A DNA stretch of 63,745 nt from a virus, in the IMG/VR virus record IMGVR_UViG_3300032164_000012, positions 1 to 63,745 of that record; one strand, written 5' to 3'. The position numbers and the translations under genes were made by a program. The notes under the pieces were generated by a model that had not been told where the DNA came from, made no database searches, and was given only the letters and a program-made list of their open reading frames with translations. Of the stretch, positions 13,944 to 20,764 are shown piece by piece. Every line of letters begins with the position of its first letter. Within the stretch, counting starts at the first letter, position 1.

Positions 13944-14486
13944 ATGGACGACAAGACCGACAACCCCAGCACCCCCATACCCGAAGGGACCGCAGCGCCC
14001 GACAGCGCGGCTCAGCCCGAGGCCCCGGCCGAGGCCCCGGCCGCCAAGGCAGCGCCTACCTGCGGCAAGGTGTGCCCCCACTGCGGCGAGGTTCACAGCC
14101 ATCCCGAGCAGGCGGGACCGAGCTTCGAGCGCGCCGAGATCCAGAAGATGATCGCCGAGGCCATCGAAGCGACCTACAAGGAGAAGGGCGTTCCCCCGAC
14201 GATCTCCCACAAGCGCCGCACGATCCGCGCCCTGCTTCGCCTCGCGGTCGCGCGTATCCTGGCCGAGGAAGGCCAGGTCTTCGGGATGTTGGACCTGCTC
14301 TCCGAGGCCGTCTCCAAGGAGAGCGAGACGGCCGGCAAGAAGCAGCGGATCTCGGTCATCGACACCTCTGCTGTAGTACCAGGGATGGTCCTCGTGACCC
14401 TCAAGCTGGTCGACCTCGACAAGCTGGGCAAGCCCGAGACGACGGCGGAAGAGGAGGAGGAAGAGGACGAGGGCGACGGCGGCTAG
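13944..14486 (+). CDS. Hypothetical protein, paralogue-like to the preceding gene
   Basis: 180 aa. Ala/Pro-rich N-terminus (APAEAPAAKAAP), a zinc-knuckle-like CGKVCPHCGEVHSH (about 41-54), a helical core resembling the previous gene, and a very acidic tail (EEEEEEDEGDGG). SD GAGGAG-like before ATG. Function unknown. Confidence 0.65.
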   Translation: MDDKTDNPSTPIPEGTAAPDSAAQPEAPAEAPAAKAAPTCGKVCPHCGEVHSHPEQAGPSFERAEIQKMIAEAIEATYKEKGVPPTISHKRRTIRALLRLAVARILAEEGQVFGMLDLLSEAVSKESETAGKKQRISVIDTSAVVPGMVLVTLKLVDLDKLGKPETTAEEEEEEDEGDGG

Positions 14487-14681
14487 ATGCCGGCGGCCTT
14501 CAAAAAGACTTGCCGCACTTGCGGCGGAGAGGCGGTAGTCCCTCCAGCCCTTCCCGAAGTCGAGAAGGAGCTGGAGGGGCTCCGTCTGGAACAGCGCGAG
14601 CTGGAGGGGAAGCTCGGGCGGGTCTTACAGCGTATCGAGCGCCTGGAGGATCTCCAGCGCCGTGCTACTCTCGGCGTCTGA
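14487..14681 (+). CDS. Small coiled-coil protein with Cys pair
   Basis: 64 aa, starts immediately after the previous stop. CRTCGG near residue 9, then a long heptad region (LPEVEKELEGLRLEQRELEGKLGRVLQRI). The stop overlaps the next ATG (TGATG). Confidence 0.65.
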   Translation: MPAAFKKTCRTCGGEAVVPPALPEVEKELEGLRLEQRELEGKLGRVLQRIERLEDLQRRATLGV

Positions 14682-15049
14682 TGGACATACCCCGTGACCC
14701 TGTCCTGGAAGGCCTCTCTATCACCGACCGAGCCTACGCAGCTCTTTCCGGAATCGCGATGGGGTGGCTCGAGAACTATCGAGGTTTCCGCTGCGCCTGC
14801 CTGTTGTGCGGCATCCGTATCGACCGACCACGCGAAGACTGTCCTCGAAATCTTGTGGTCTACGAAACGATACTGGCCTTCCTAGTCGAGATCGGCAGGC
14901 TCAAATGCGAGCACTGGGGAAAGTACCAGGACATGCGCAACGATCCTGAATACAGCTCGAGTGAAGACATGATCAACGTCCTTGCTTTACTGAAGCGTGG
15001 ACGCGTATCACATGGTCGCCCAAGGAAAGTCCCATGCCAGGAAAGCTGA
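14681..15049 (+). CDS. Hypothetical protein with Cys cluster
   Basis: 122 aa from ATG 14681. FRCACLLCGIRIDRPREDC (about 38-56) may bind zinc. The C-terminus overlaps the thymidylate kinase start by 16 bases. A degenerate copy of the dispersed palindrome lies in its last codons. Function unknown. Confidence 0.65.
   Translation: MDIPRDPVLEGLSITDRAYAALSGIAMGWLENYRGFRCACLLCGIRIDRPREDCPRNLVVYETILAFLVEIGRLKCEHWGKYQDMRNDPEYSSSEDMINVLALLKRGRVSHGRPRKVPCQES
15003..15019. repeat. Degenerate dispersed palindrome (ACAT-GGTCGC right half)
   Basis: The right half ACATGGTCGC is identical to the intact copies; the left arm has decayed (GCGTATC). It sits 15 bases before the thymidylate kinase ATG and just ahead of its SD (AAGGAAAG), the same placement as other copies. 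Confidence 0.5.
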
Positions 15050-15621
15050 TCTTCGTTGAAGGGATCGATGGTAGCGGAAAGTCGACACTGGCCAAAGCAC
15101 TACACACGCACTTCCAACCGGATTCGGTACTGCTGCGCTTCCCGTCAGACTGGCCAATCGGCAAGCTCATCCGACAATCGTTCGTCGACGCTTCGCTCGA
15201 CCGCTCCACCTACCTCTACCTGATGGTCGCCGACGCCATCGACGCCGAGCGACACATCAAGAAGTTCCTCGCGGATGGAGCTACGATCATCGCCGATCGG
15301 CACACGCTGCTCTCGGGCTACGTCTATCAGCAGGAAGACCACCACCTCGATGCAATCTACGATGTGCAGCAGACGCACGAGTGGCTGAAGCCGGACTCCA
15401 TTCTCATTGTCGACGTGCCGGCGGACGTGGCGCTGGATCGGCTACGCGGGCGCGAGAAATACGTTGACCGCGTGTTCGAGCACAATGACCACGACTACTA
15501 CGAGCGTCTCCGGCAACGGTACCTCCAGTTCGCCAGGGATTCGACATGGCCTGTCCACATCATCGACGGGACTGGCACGCCTATCGACGTCTTGAACACC
15601 GCCTTGCAGGCTCTCGACTAG
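15034..15621 (+). CDS. tmk: Thymidylate (dTMP) kinase
   Basis: 195 aa, close to the usual family length. P-loop FVEGIDGSGKST (7-18), a DR motif with lid-like region in ADRHTLLSGYVYQ (about 88-100), and LRGREKYVDRVFE (about 137-149). The enzyme phosphorylates dTMP to dTDP, feeding DNA synthesis. SD AAGGAAAG. It overlaps the preceding gene. Confidence 0.9.
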   Translation: MPGKLIFVEGIDGSGKSTLAKALHTHFQPDSVLLRFPSDWPIGKLIRQSFVDASLDRSTYLYLMVADAIDAERHIKKFLADGATIIADRHTLLSGYVYQQEDHHLDAIYDVQQTHEWLKPDSILIVDVPADVALDRLRGREKYVDRVFEHNDHDYYERLRQRYLQFARDSTWPVHIIDGTGTPIDVLNTALQALD

Positions 15622-15634
15622 CTGGTAAGTCGTC

Positions 15635-15796
15635 ATGGACTCACACCTACCTCGGACGTCACTGGGAGAATTGCTGGTGGCGCAGCACTCCATCGTCCCC
15701 CTTCGTACCATACGAAAACGTCACGTTCTTCGAGCCTTACTGACGATCCTGCTAGCCCTTTGCGTCGTCGGGCTAATCACGTCTCTGCGCTATTGA
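15635..15796 (+). CDS. 53-aa single-pass membrane protein
   Basis: Starts at ATG 15635, ends at TGA 15794-15796. N-terminal half is soluble (MDSHLPRTSLGELLV), then a basic stretch (RTIRKRHVLR) and one membrane helix (ALLTILLALCVVGLITSL). Its stop lies inside the next promoter (TTGACA at 15793). Fills a region otherwise empty. Could be a small superinfection or lysis-related membrane protein; no evidence which. Confidence 0.5.
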   Translation: MDSHLPRTSLGELLVAQHSIVPLRTIRKRHVLRALLTILLALCVVGLITSLRY

Positions 15797-15821
15797 CAAT
15801 CCCCCTGATGTTTGCTACATT
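15793..15821 (+). promoter_or_regulatory. Promoter of the TTGACAATC family
   Basis: TTGACA 15793-15798, 17-bp spacer, TTGC-TACATT with -10 at 15816-15821. A short leader hairpin (GCCCC...GGGGC, about 15829-15847) follows before SD AAGGAG. Confidence 0.8.
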
Positions 15822-15864
15822 GAGAGATGCCCCAACACGAGAGGGGCGGACAAGGAGACGAGCA

Positions 15865-16659
15865 ATGTGGGTGTTCATAGGAGTGGGTTTCTTCTCGGTG
15901 GTACAGGATAAGAGCGACGCAAAGCGTCTGATGGTCCGAACGAGGATCGACGGCGACCTGGAGGCGCTGCGGACCAGGTATCTGCCGGAGCTGACCGCAA
16001 CACTGAAGCTAGCCGGCTCCGACTACCCGTACCGCGCCTTCTGCCTCCGCCCTGAGTTGGCGGCGGCGATGGTCAACGTGATCTTCGACATCGACTACAC
16101 GAACTTCAAGAACATGGTGATGGACCGGCAAAGCCTAGCGCGAGAAAAGCTCTACGCCCAGGTGTGGAGCGTGATGAGCCACGCCGAGGAGAAAATCAAG
16201 CAGCTCGAGAACGACGACAAGCGATGGAAGGAGAGCTGGAAGGACAAGCAGGGCGCGGGGTGGTACGACTCAGGCTACGGAGGAACCTCCGGCTACGGTG
16301 GGCAGCTCGCCCTCCCTATCAAGTCCGACTCTAGCCTCGATACGCCGCCAGCTCGAGCCAACCGGAGATGCCGTCAAGGGCATCACCTCTGGATCGAGGA
16401 CCAGTACGGGGTCTATTGCCGGCGATGCCAGAAGAATGGCACCTGGGATGATCTGTACGGGCAGAAAGGGTTGCCCAGCACGAACGATCCGACTCGCAAC
16501 GAGCTACCTCTCGGAGCGAACAATAACAAGACAGTCGAACTAGCTGATGACATGGTGCTGTCGAACGGGCGAGACACGCGGCCCCTCTCGCTCCTCGGGG
16601 ACGCGGCCCTCGAGAAAGCTATCTTCGGCAACGGTAACGGCAAGAACGGGAAGCACTAG
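15865..16659 (+). CDS. Conserved hypothetical protein with central Cys motif
   Basis: 264 aa from ATG 15865 (SD AAGGAG). N-terminus MWVFIGVGFFSVVQDK...LMVRTRIDGDLEALRTRYLPEL resembles a bacterial and phage protein of unknown function that starts MW(V/I)F...FFS. A Gly/Tyr-rich linker (about 135-150) precedes CRQGHHLWIEDQYGVYCRRC, a zinc ribbon. C-terminus ends in Asn/Gly/Lys. Function unknown. Confidence 0.65.
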   Translation: MWVFIGVGFFSVVQDKSDAKRLMVRTRIDGDLEALRTRYLPELTATLKLAGSDYPYRAFCLRPELAAAMVNVIFDIDYTNFKNMVMDRQSLAREKLYAQVWSVMSHAEEKIKQLENDDKRWKESWKDKQGAGWYDSGYGGTSGYGGQLALPIKSDSSLDTPPARANRRCRQGHHLWIEDQYGVYCRRCQKNGTWDDLYGQKGLPSTNDPTRNELPLGANNNKTVELADDMVLSNGRDTRPLSLLGDAALEKAIFGNGNGKNGKH

Positions 16660-16668
16660 AGGGCTCCG

Positions 16669-17406
16669 ATGTCCATGGCCCACCATGCTCCGTTCAACAC
16701 GTACCGTCGCAAGAACTTCGTTCACCCGCACGCCATCCTACGTCTGCGCGAACGCATGAAAGCACTCGGTCGGATCGATCATCGTCCGGACCAGGATCTC
16801 GGCAATCTGATCGACGAAATCGTGGCTGGGGCGTTCGCGACGGGGCAGGTAACTCGAATCGAGGACCGTCGCGGTATCGGCTGGCTGGTCGACCTCGACC
16901 TTCTCGCGCAGTTCGACTTCCAGATGCTTGCCATCGTCCGACAGGCACACAGCGAAGTCAGCAAGAAGGTCGTGGTAACGGTCGTTGACACAACGATCTC
17001 CGCTTTCCTGACCAGGCTTCAGCAGAACCGAGATCCGGAAAGAGACGAGCCGGACTCGATCGGTGCTGAGGCAGAGGAGGAATCCAACGATGGAAATCTT
17101 CCGATGGCCAAACTAGCTGATACCCCTGCTGGGGCAAAGCTAGCCCTGTTCAAAGTCGAACCCCCGAAGGAGATCAAGATGGAGACCCCCGCAGCGTTGT
17201 CGCCGAAGACCGGCGGCCCCGTCATCACCGAGCGCGTCCTCTACTGGCGTACCCTAGACGGCGCAGGGCACTACGCCCGCTACCAAGCCGACGATCTCGG
17301 GAAAGCGGTGCTGGACCTGCTGCAGGCCGGCATTCCCTTCAACTCCATCGAGGTATGGGCTCCCAAGAAGTTCAGCTTCAACTGTGTGCTCCAGGAAAAC
17401 CTGTGA
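16669..17406 (+). CDS. Hypothetical protein
   Basis: 245 aa (a second ATG at 16675 is equally possible). First 130 residues alpha/beta (LRLRERMKALGRIDHRPDQDLGNLIDEIV), then an acidic linker and a C-terminal domain with VLYWRTLDGAGHYARYQADDLGKAVLDLLQAGI. The stop overlaps the UDG start (GTGA). Function unknown. Confidence 0.65.
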   Translation: MSMAHHAPFNTYRRKNFVHPHAILRLRERMKALGRIDHRPDQDLGNLIDEIVAGAFATGQVTRIEDRRGIGWLVDLDLLAQFDFQMLAIVRQAHSEVSKKVVVTVVDTTISAFLTRLQQNRDPERDEPDSIGAEAEEESNDGNLPMAKLADTPAGAKLALFKVEPPKEIKMETPAALSPKTGGPVITERVLYWRTLDGAGHYARYQADDLGKAVLDLLQAGIPFNSIEVWAPKKFSFNCVLQENL

Positions 17407-18029
17407 ACTCGACGCTATTTCCTTCCGAGGTACTCGATAGCGGAGGAGGACGAGCAGGCCTTGCCCCCCTGCGGGCGCGGGCGATGATCTGCTGCAGGTG
17501 TGGTCTGGCCTCCACCCGCACCACGGTCGTCTTCGGAGTTGGCAACCCGGAACGGCCTCTCCTGGCTTTGGTCGGAGAGGGACCGGGAGCAAACGAGGAC
17601 AAGCAAGGTGTCCCCTTCATCGGCAAGGCAGGCGGGCTGCTCGACAAGATGCTGGCGGCGATGCTCCTCAAGCGAGAGAACCTCTACATCTGCAACGCAG
17701 TCCAGTGTCGACCTCCAGAGAATCGAAAACCAGAGAGCGACGAGATCAAGGCATGCAGCGAGTTCCTCATCGGGCAGTTGCGCGTCGTGCGTCCGCACGT
17801 CGTCCTCGCTCTCGGCGGTACCGCCATCGCCGCCCTGTGCAAGCAGACCCGTCCGATGAAGGAGCTGAGGGGTCGGTGGTTCGAATGGGAGGGTATCCCT
17901 GTACGCGCTACCTACCATCCTGCCTATCTGCTTCGGGAGCCATCAATGAAGAAGGCTGCGTGGGAAGATCTGCAGGCCGTCATAGCTCGGCTGCAACGCG
18001 ACCACATGGTCGCAGTTTCTAATCCCTAG
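17403..18029 (+). CDS. Family-4-like uracil-DNA glycosylase
   Basis: 208 aa from GTG 17403. Seen: an N-terminal CxxC (CCRCG, about 28-32), GEGPGANEDKQGVPFIGKAG (about 57-76, containing the GE.PG..E...G.PF.G motif), CNAVQCRPPENRKP (about 97-110) and HPAYLLR (about 171-177). Four Cys placed as in 4Fe-4S family 4 UDGs. It removes uracil from DNA, starting base-excision repair. Palindrome copy 4 is embedded in its last codons. Confidence 0.88.
   Translation: MNSTLFPSEVLDSGGGRAGLAPLRARAMICCRCGLASTRTTVVFGVGNPERPLLALVGEGPGANEDKQGVPFIGKAGGLLDKMLAAMLLKRENLYICNAVQCRPPENRKPESDEIKACSEFLIGQLRVVRPHVVLALGGTAIAALCKQTRPMKELRGRWFEWEGIPVRATYHPAYLLREPSMKKAAWEDLQAVIARLQRDHMVAVSNP
17998..18013. repeat. Dispersed palindrome GCGACC-ACAT-GGTCGC (copy 4)
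   Basis: Intact copy lying inside the end of the UDG gene, about 27 bp before the next promoter. Followed by AGTTTCT, a poor U-tract. Confidence 0.85.
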
Positions 18030-18039
18030 CAGATCCCCG

Positions 18040-18068
18040 TTGACAATCCGGTCGCTACTTGCTTATCT
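18040..18068 (+). promoter_or_regulatory. Promoter of the TTGACAATC family
   Basis: TTGACA 18040-18045, 17-bp spacer, TTGC-TTATCT with -10 at 18063-18068. A 45-nt leader ending in SD CAGGAGGG precedes ATG 18114. Confidence 0.65.
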
Positions 18069-18113
18069 CAAAGATAAGACTATGTTCTCTAGTAGGTAGC
18101 AGGAGGGATCTCG

Positions 18114-18341
18114 ATGTCGAAACCCGAAAAGACTCAGCGCTGCGGAGGATGTGGCAAGCCGATCTTGGAAGGCGATGCCGTTGCCCGCATCGCTCTAGGG
18201 AAGATGGTGGACGGCGAGTTCACCGAGAAAAAGGAGTACGTGCTTCTGCACCAGAGCCCGTGCTTCAACCGCGCCGTTGACTCACCCATGGCTGTCCTGG
18301 ACGAGGTGAAACGACAGTCCGTACTCAAGAAGGCAGGATGA
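18114..18341 (+). CDS. Small zinc-knuckle protein
   Basis: 75 aa. CGGCGKPI near residue 10 and HQSPCF near 46 can form one zinc site. Excellent SD (CAGGAGGG). The stop overlaps the next ATG (ATGA). Function unknown. Confidence 0.7.
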   Translation: MSKPEKTQRCGGCGKPILEGDAVARIALGKMVDGEFTEKKEYVLLHQSPCFNRAVDSPMAVLDEVKRQSVLKKAG

Positions 18342-18556
18342 GCCGGCCCTCTACCATCGAAGCCCTCCGCATCCAAGTGGAGATGGAGGGGCTCGTTCCG
18401 GGGACACCCCCGTTCGACCGTACTCTGCGACAACGCCAGATCGCACGCTGTCAAGAGATACGGCAAACGATCTGTCCGGACTGTCCGCACAACGACGAAT
18501 GCCGAGTACTACAGGAGTGGCTCCAGGATCAACGCGACGCGGAGGCAAGGCGATGA
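18338..18556 (+). CDS. Small Cys-cluster protein
   Basis: 72 aa. CPDCPHNDEC (about 47-56) preceded by another Cys (RCQEI) gives four Cys that could bind zinc or an iron-sulfur cluster. Overlaps both neighbours by ATGA-type junctions, so part of one operon with the KH protein. Confidence 0.65.
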   Translation: MSRPSTIEALRIQVEMEGLVPGTPPFDRTLRQRQIARCQEIRQTICPDCPHNDECRVLQEWLQDQRDAEARR

Positions 18557-18846
18557 AGGAGCTGGCCGATTCGGAACCGCTGCAACCGCACGAGCTGCTC
18601 GTCGAGAACGTCCTCGTCCTCGTCGATCATCCCGAGCAGGTACGAGTGGAGGAGCAGGACGGCGGCGGCAACATGTCTGTGTTCCTGATTCATGTCCATC
18701 CAAACGACCGAGGGAAGGTCATCGGGAAACAGGGATCGACCATCACAGCTTTGCGCCACATTCTCTCTTGCGCCCTGGCACCTAGGGGTCGGCGAGCGCA
18801 GATCGAAGTCGCCAATTCGAAGCTCGCCAAGACACGAGCAGCCTGA
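18553..18846 (+). CDS. KH-domain (KhpA-like) RNA-binding protein
   Basis: 97 aa from ATG 18553. The motif DRGKVIGKQGSTITALRHIL (about 53-72) is the GxxG loop and helices of a type II KH domain, followed by a last strand RRAQIEVAN. KhpA-type proteins bind RNA, often with a partner. Inference: it could regulate phage mRNA leaders, many of which carry hairpins here. Confidence 0.82.
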   Translation: MKELADSEPLQPHELLVENVLVLVDHPEQVRVEEQDGGGNMSVFLIHVHPNDRGKVIGKQGSTITALRHILSCALAPRGRRAQIEVANSKLAKTRAA

Positions 18847-19253
18847 TGGCTTGGTGGCGTAGTCTCTGGCCTTGGAAACGTCGGATGAAGAAGATCAGCG
18901 TCGCTGTTCCGCCCGAAGACTACGCAGCTTTCCAGGCGCTCTGCGCAGCGCGCGGGACGACCATCTCGGACTGGGTCCGTGAGACCCTGAAGGAAGCCGC
19001 CGGCATGACTGACAAGCTCGCCAAGTCTCCTCCTGACCTGAAGGTTCTCAAGGGTGGCTCTCCCCCACCTCCGGTCGTCTACGCTCCCCATTCCTGCTAC
19101 TACTTGCGCGGGGTACTGCCGCCGAACATGACTGCTCGCGAATGCCAGGGGACCTGTGGCCATCCGACGCACGTCAACATGTTGAAGCCCTGCTACTGGC
19201 CCACCAGCGCCGCCCAGTCCTGCCCGATGTTCGTTGGCCGACGCGCCTCTTGA
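18846..19253 (+). CDS. Ribbon-helix-helix-like protein with Cys tail
   Basis: 135 aa, TGATG-coupled to the KH gene. MKKISVAVPPEDYAAFQALCAARGTTISDWVRETLKEAA (about 14-52) has the strand-helix-helix pattern of CopG/Arc proteins. The tail carries five Cys (CYYLRG, ECQGTCGHPTH, CYW, SCPMF). Possible transcription regulator. The promoter for the next operon starts inside its stop. Confidence 0.65.
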   Translation: MAWWRSLWPWKRRMKKISVAVPPEDYAAFQALCAARGTTISDWVRETLKEAAGMTDKLAKSPPDLKVLKGGSPPPPVVYAPHSCYYLRGVLPPNMTARECQGTCGHPTHVNMLKPCYWPTSAAQSCPMFVGRRAS

Positions 19254-19278
19254 CAATCATATAACTGCTTGCTACAGT
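19250..19278 (+). promoter_or_regulatory. Promoter of the TTGACAATC family
   Basis: TTGACA 19250-19255, 17-bp spacer, TTGC-TACAGT with -10 at 19273-19278. Drives the MoxR/VWA operon. Confidence 0.85.
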
Positions 19279-19288
19279 AGGAACAGAT

Positions 19289-19305
19289 CGAGCACACCGT
19301 GCCCG
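19289..19305 (+). promoter_or_regulatory. Leader hairpin CGAGCAC-ACC-GTGCCCG abutting SD
   Basis: 7-position stem with one A-C mismatch and 3-nt loop, directly followed by AAGGAGG. Same family as 7044 and 12575. Confidence 0.7.
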
Positions 19306-19317
19306 AAGGAGGTTCTG

Positions 19318-19911
19318 ATGAGCAAGAATGACGTGATCGTCCTCAGCAGCGCAGTTCCTACCTCTGTCCTGCCCCTCACAGGGTCAGACATCATGCTGAA
19401 GCCGGTCGACCAGATGACTCCCATCGAGGCCGCTCAGGCACATCTGGCGCTGAAGCTCGTCGACGAAATGCTGGAAGAGCGCCTCGGAGCACTCCGTGAG
19501 AAGCTGCTCGACGTGGCACTCAAGGAGGGCAAGCTCACTGACAAGGGTGGGCACCGCTACGACTTCGAAGGCATCCGCGTGCTGCGCGAACGCCGAGAAG
19601 AGAAGAACCTCAAGGTCGAGAAAGTGGTCGACTTGCTCAAGGAGAAAGGAATCGATATCGGCGAAGGCTGTGATGAGATCAAGAAGCTTGTGGTCAACAT
19701 GAGCAAGATTCAGAGTCTCGTCGAGATCGGCAAGTTGGCCAAGACAGACATCGACAGCATCACCGGCATCACCATCGCTCTCAAGATCTTCCCTTCCGAC
19801 GAGATAAAAGCGATCCTCGAGGCAGCGCGCGAAGCACACGCGATATCGTCGTCAGATGTCGCCCAGCCGCTCATCGAGGGGGATAAGGTCAAGATGGCCA
19901 GGAAGAAGTAA
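19318..19911 (+). CDS. Helical protein opening the MoxR/VWA operon
   Basis: 197 aa from ATG 19318 (AAGGAGG SD); the frame extends upstream but through the promoter. Mostly helical and charged (EAAQAHLALKLVDEMLEERLGALREKLLDVALKEG; YDFEGIRVLRERREEKNLKVEKVVDLL). The pattern resembles phage proteins with a GGHRYDFEG turn, but no function is known to me. Probably a partner or substrate of the ATPase encoded next. Confidence 0.65.
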   Translation: MSKNDVIVLSSAVPTSVLPLTGSDIMLKPVDQMTPIEAAQAHLALKLVDEMLEERLGALREKLLDVALKEGKLTDKGGHRYDFEGIRVLRERREEKNLKVEKVVDLLKEKGIDIGEGCDEIKKLVVNMSKIQSLVEIGKLAKTDIDSITGITIALKIFPSDEIKAILEAAREAHAISSSDVAQPLIEGDKVKMARKK

Positions 19912-19921
19912 CGAGACGCTG

Positions 19922-20764
19922 ATGCCGATGTCTAAGCGATACATCAAAGCCGAGAAGTGGAATGTACCAGAGCCCCTGCAGTACCTGGACGTGTTCGGTC
20001 TGCACAAGCTCTATGACGCCATCGCCTTCAAGGCGAACCTCATTCTGGCGGGACCGCCAGGCATAGGCAAGACGTTGTCCGTTGCGTCGTGGTGCCAGAA
20101 GCACGCGGTCCCCCTCATTCCGTTCGACTGCTCCGAGGACGTGCGCCGAGCGCAACTCTACGGAGCACGGACGATCGAGGATGGGTCCTCGCCGTTCCTG
20201 CTGGGCGCGATCCCTACGGCCATCGAGGTCGCCAATGACGTCGGGATGGCGGTCTTGAATCTGGAAGAGATCAACGCTCTCAAGCCGGCCAACCAGAAGG
20301 GCTTGAACTCGATCACGGACTTCCGACGGGCGCTGGCCTTGCAAGAGGCAGAGGAGGTGTACCGTCTCAAGAAGAATTCCAAGCTCTGGATCGTCGGCAC
20401 GATGAACTTCGCCGTCTACGGGGGCGTCTACGCGCTCAACAACGATCTGCGTAGCCGTTTCCGCATCTACCCACTGCGCTACCCGACTGCCGAGAACGAA
20501 AAGAAAATCGTCGTCGAAGTGTTGGGAACTGACGGTGCCGGAGCACCCTACATCGACAAGGTGATCCTGCTGGCACACCAAACTCGACAAGAAGCGCTGG
20601 AGTACCAACTGGCCACCCGCGATGTAGTCCAGATCATCCAGGACATCGGGAACGCCGGCCTCGAGACGGCGATGCGCCTCGCCCTCGGGAAGTTCGACGG
20701 CAGTGACCAGCAAACCTTCGCCAGCTGGGTGACCAGCATCTTCAACATCGATCTCTCGTTGTGA
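19922..20764 (+). CDS. MoxR/CobS-type AAA+ ATPase
   Basis: 280 aa from ATG 19922 (another ATG at 19928). Walker A AGPPGIGKT (about 42-50), a Walker-B-like NLEEIN, sensor 1 IVGTMN (about 158-163) and an Arg finger in LRSRFRIYPLRYP. Related to MoxR/CobS/GvpN ATPases, which remodel partners together with VWA proteins. The next gene, coupled by TGATG, encodes the VWA partner. In phages such CobS-like ATPases are known but their targets are not. The Walker B has Asn-Leu-Glu-Glu rather than Asp-Glu. Confidence 0.82.
   Translation: MPMSKRYIKAEKWNVPEPLQYLDVFGLHKLYDAIAFKANLILAGPPGIGKTLSVASWCQKHAVPLIPFDCSEDVRRAQLYGARTIEDGSSPFLLGAIPTAIEVANDVGMAVLNLEEINALKPANQKGLNSITDFRRALALQEAEEVYRLKKNSKLWIVGTMNFAVYGGVYALNNDLRSRFRIYPLRYPTAENEKKIVVEVLGTDGAGAPYIDKVILLAHQTRQEALEYQLATRDVVQIIQDIGNAGLETAMRLALGKFDGSDQQTFASWVTSIFNIDLSL

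Noticed and set aside
14072-14680. Alternative + strand frame upstream of the gene at 14681
   Set aside because: Overlaps two well-supported genes in another frame, with Arg/Gly-rich low-complexity translation; only the part from ATG 14681 looks coding.
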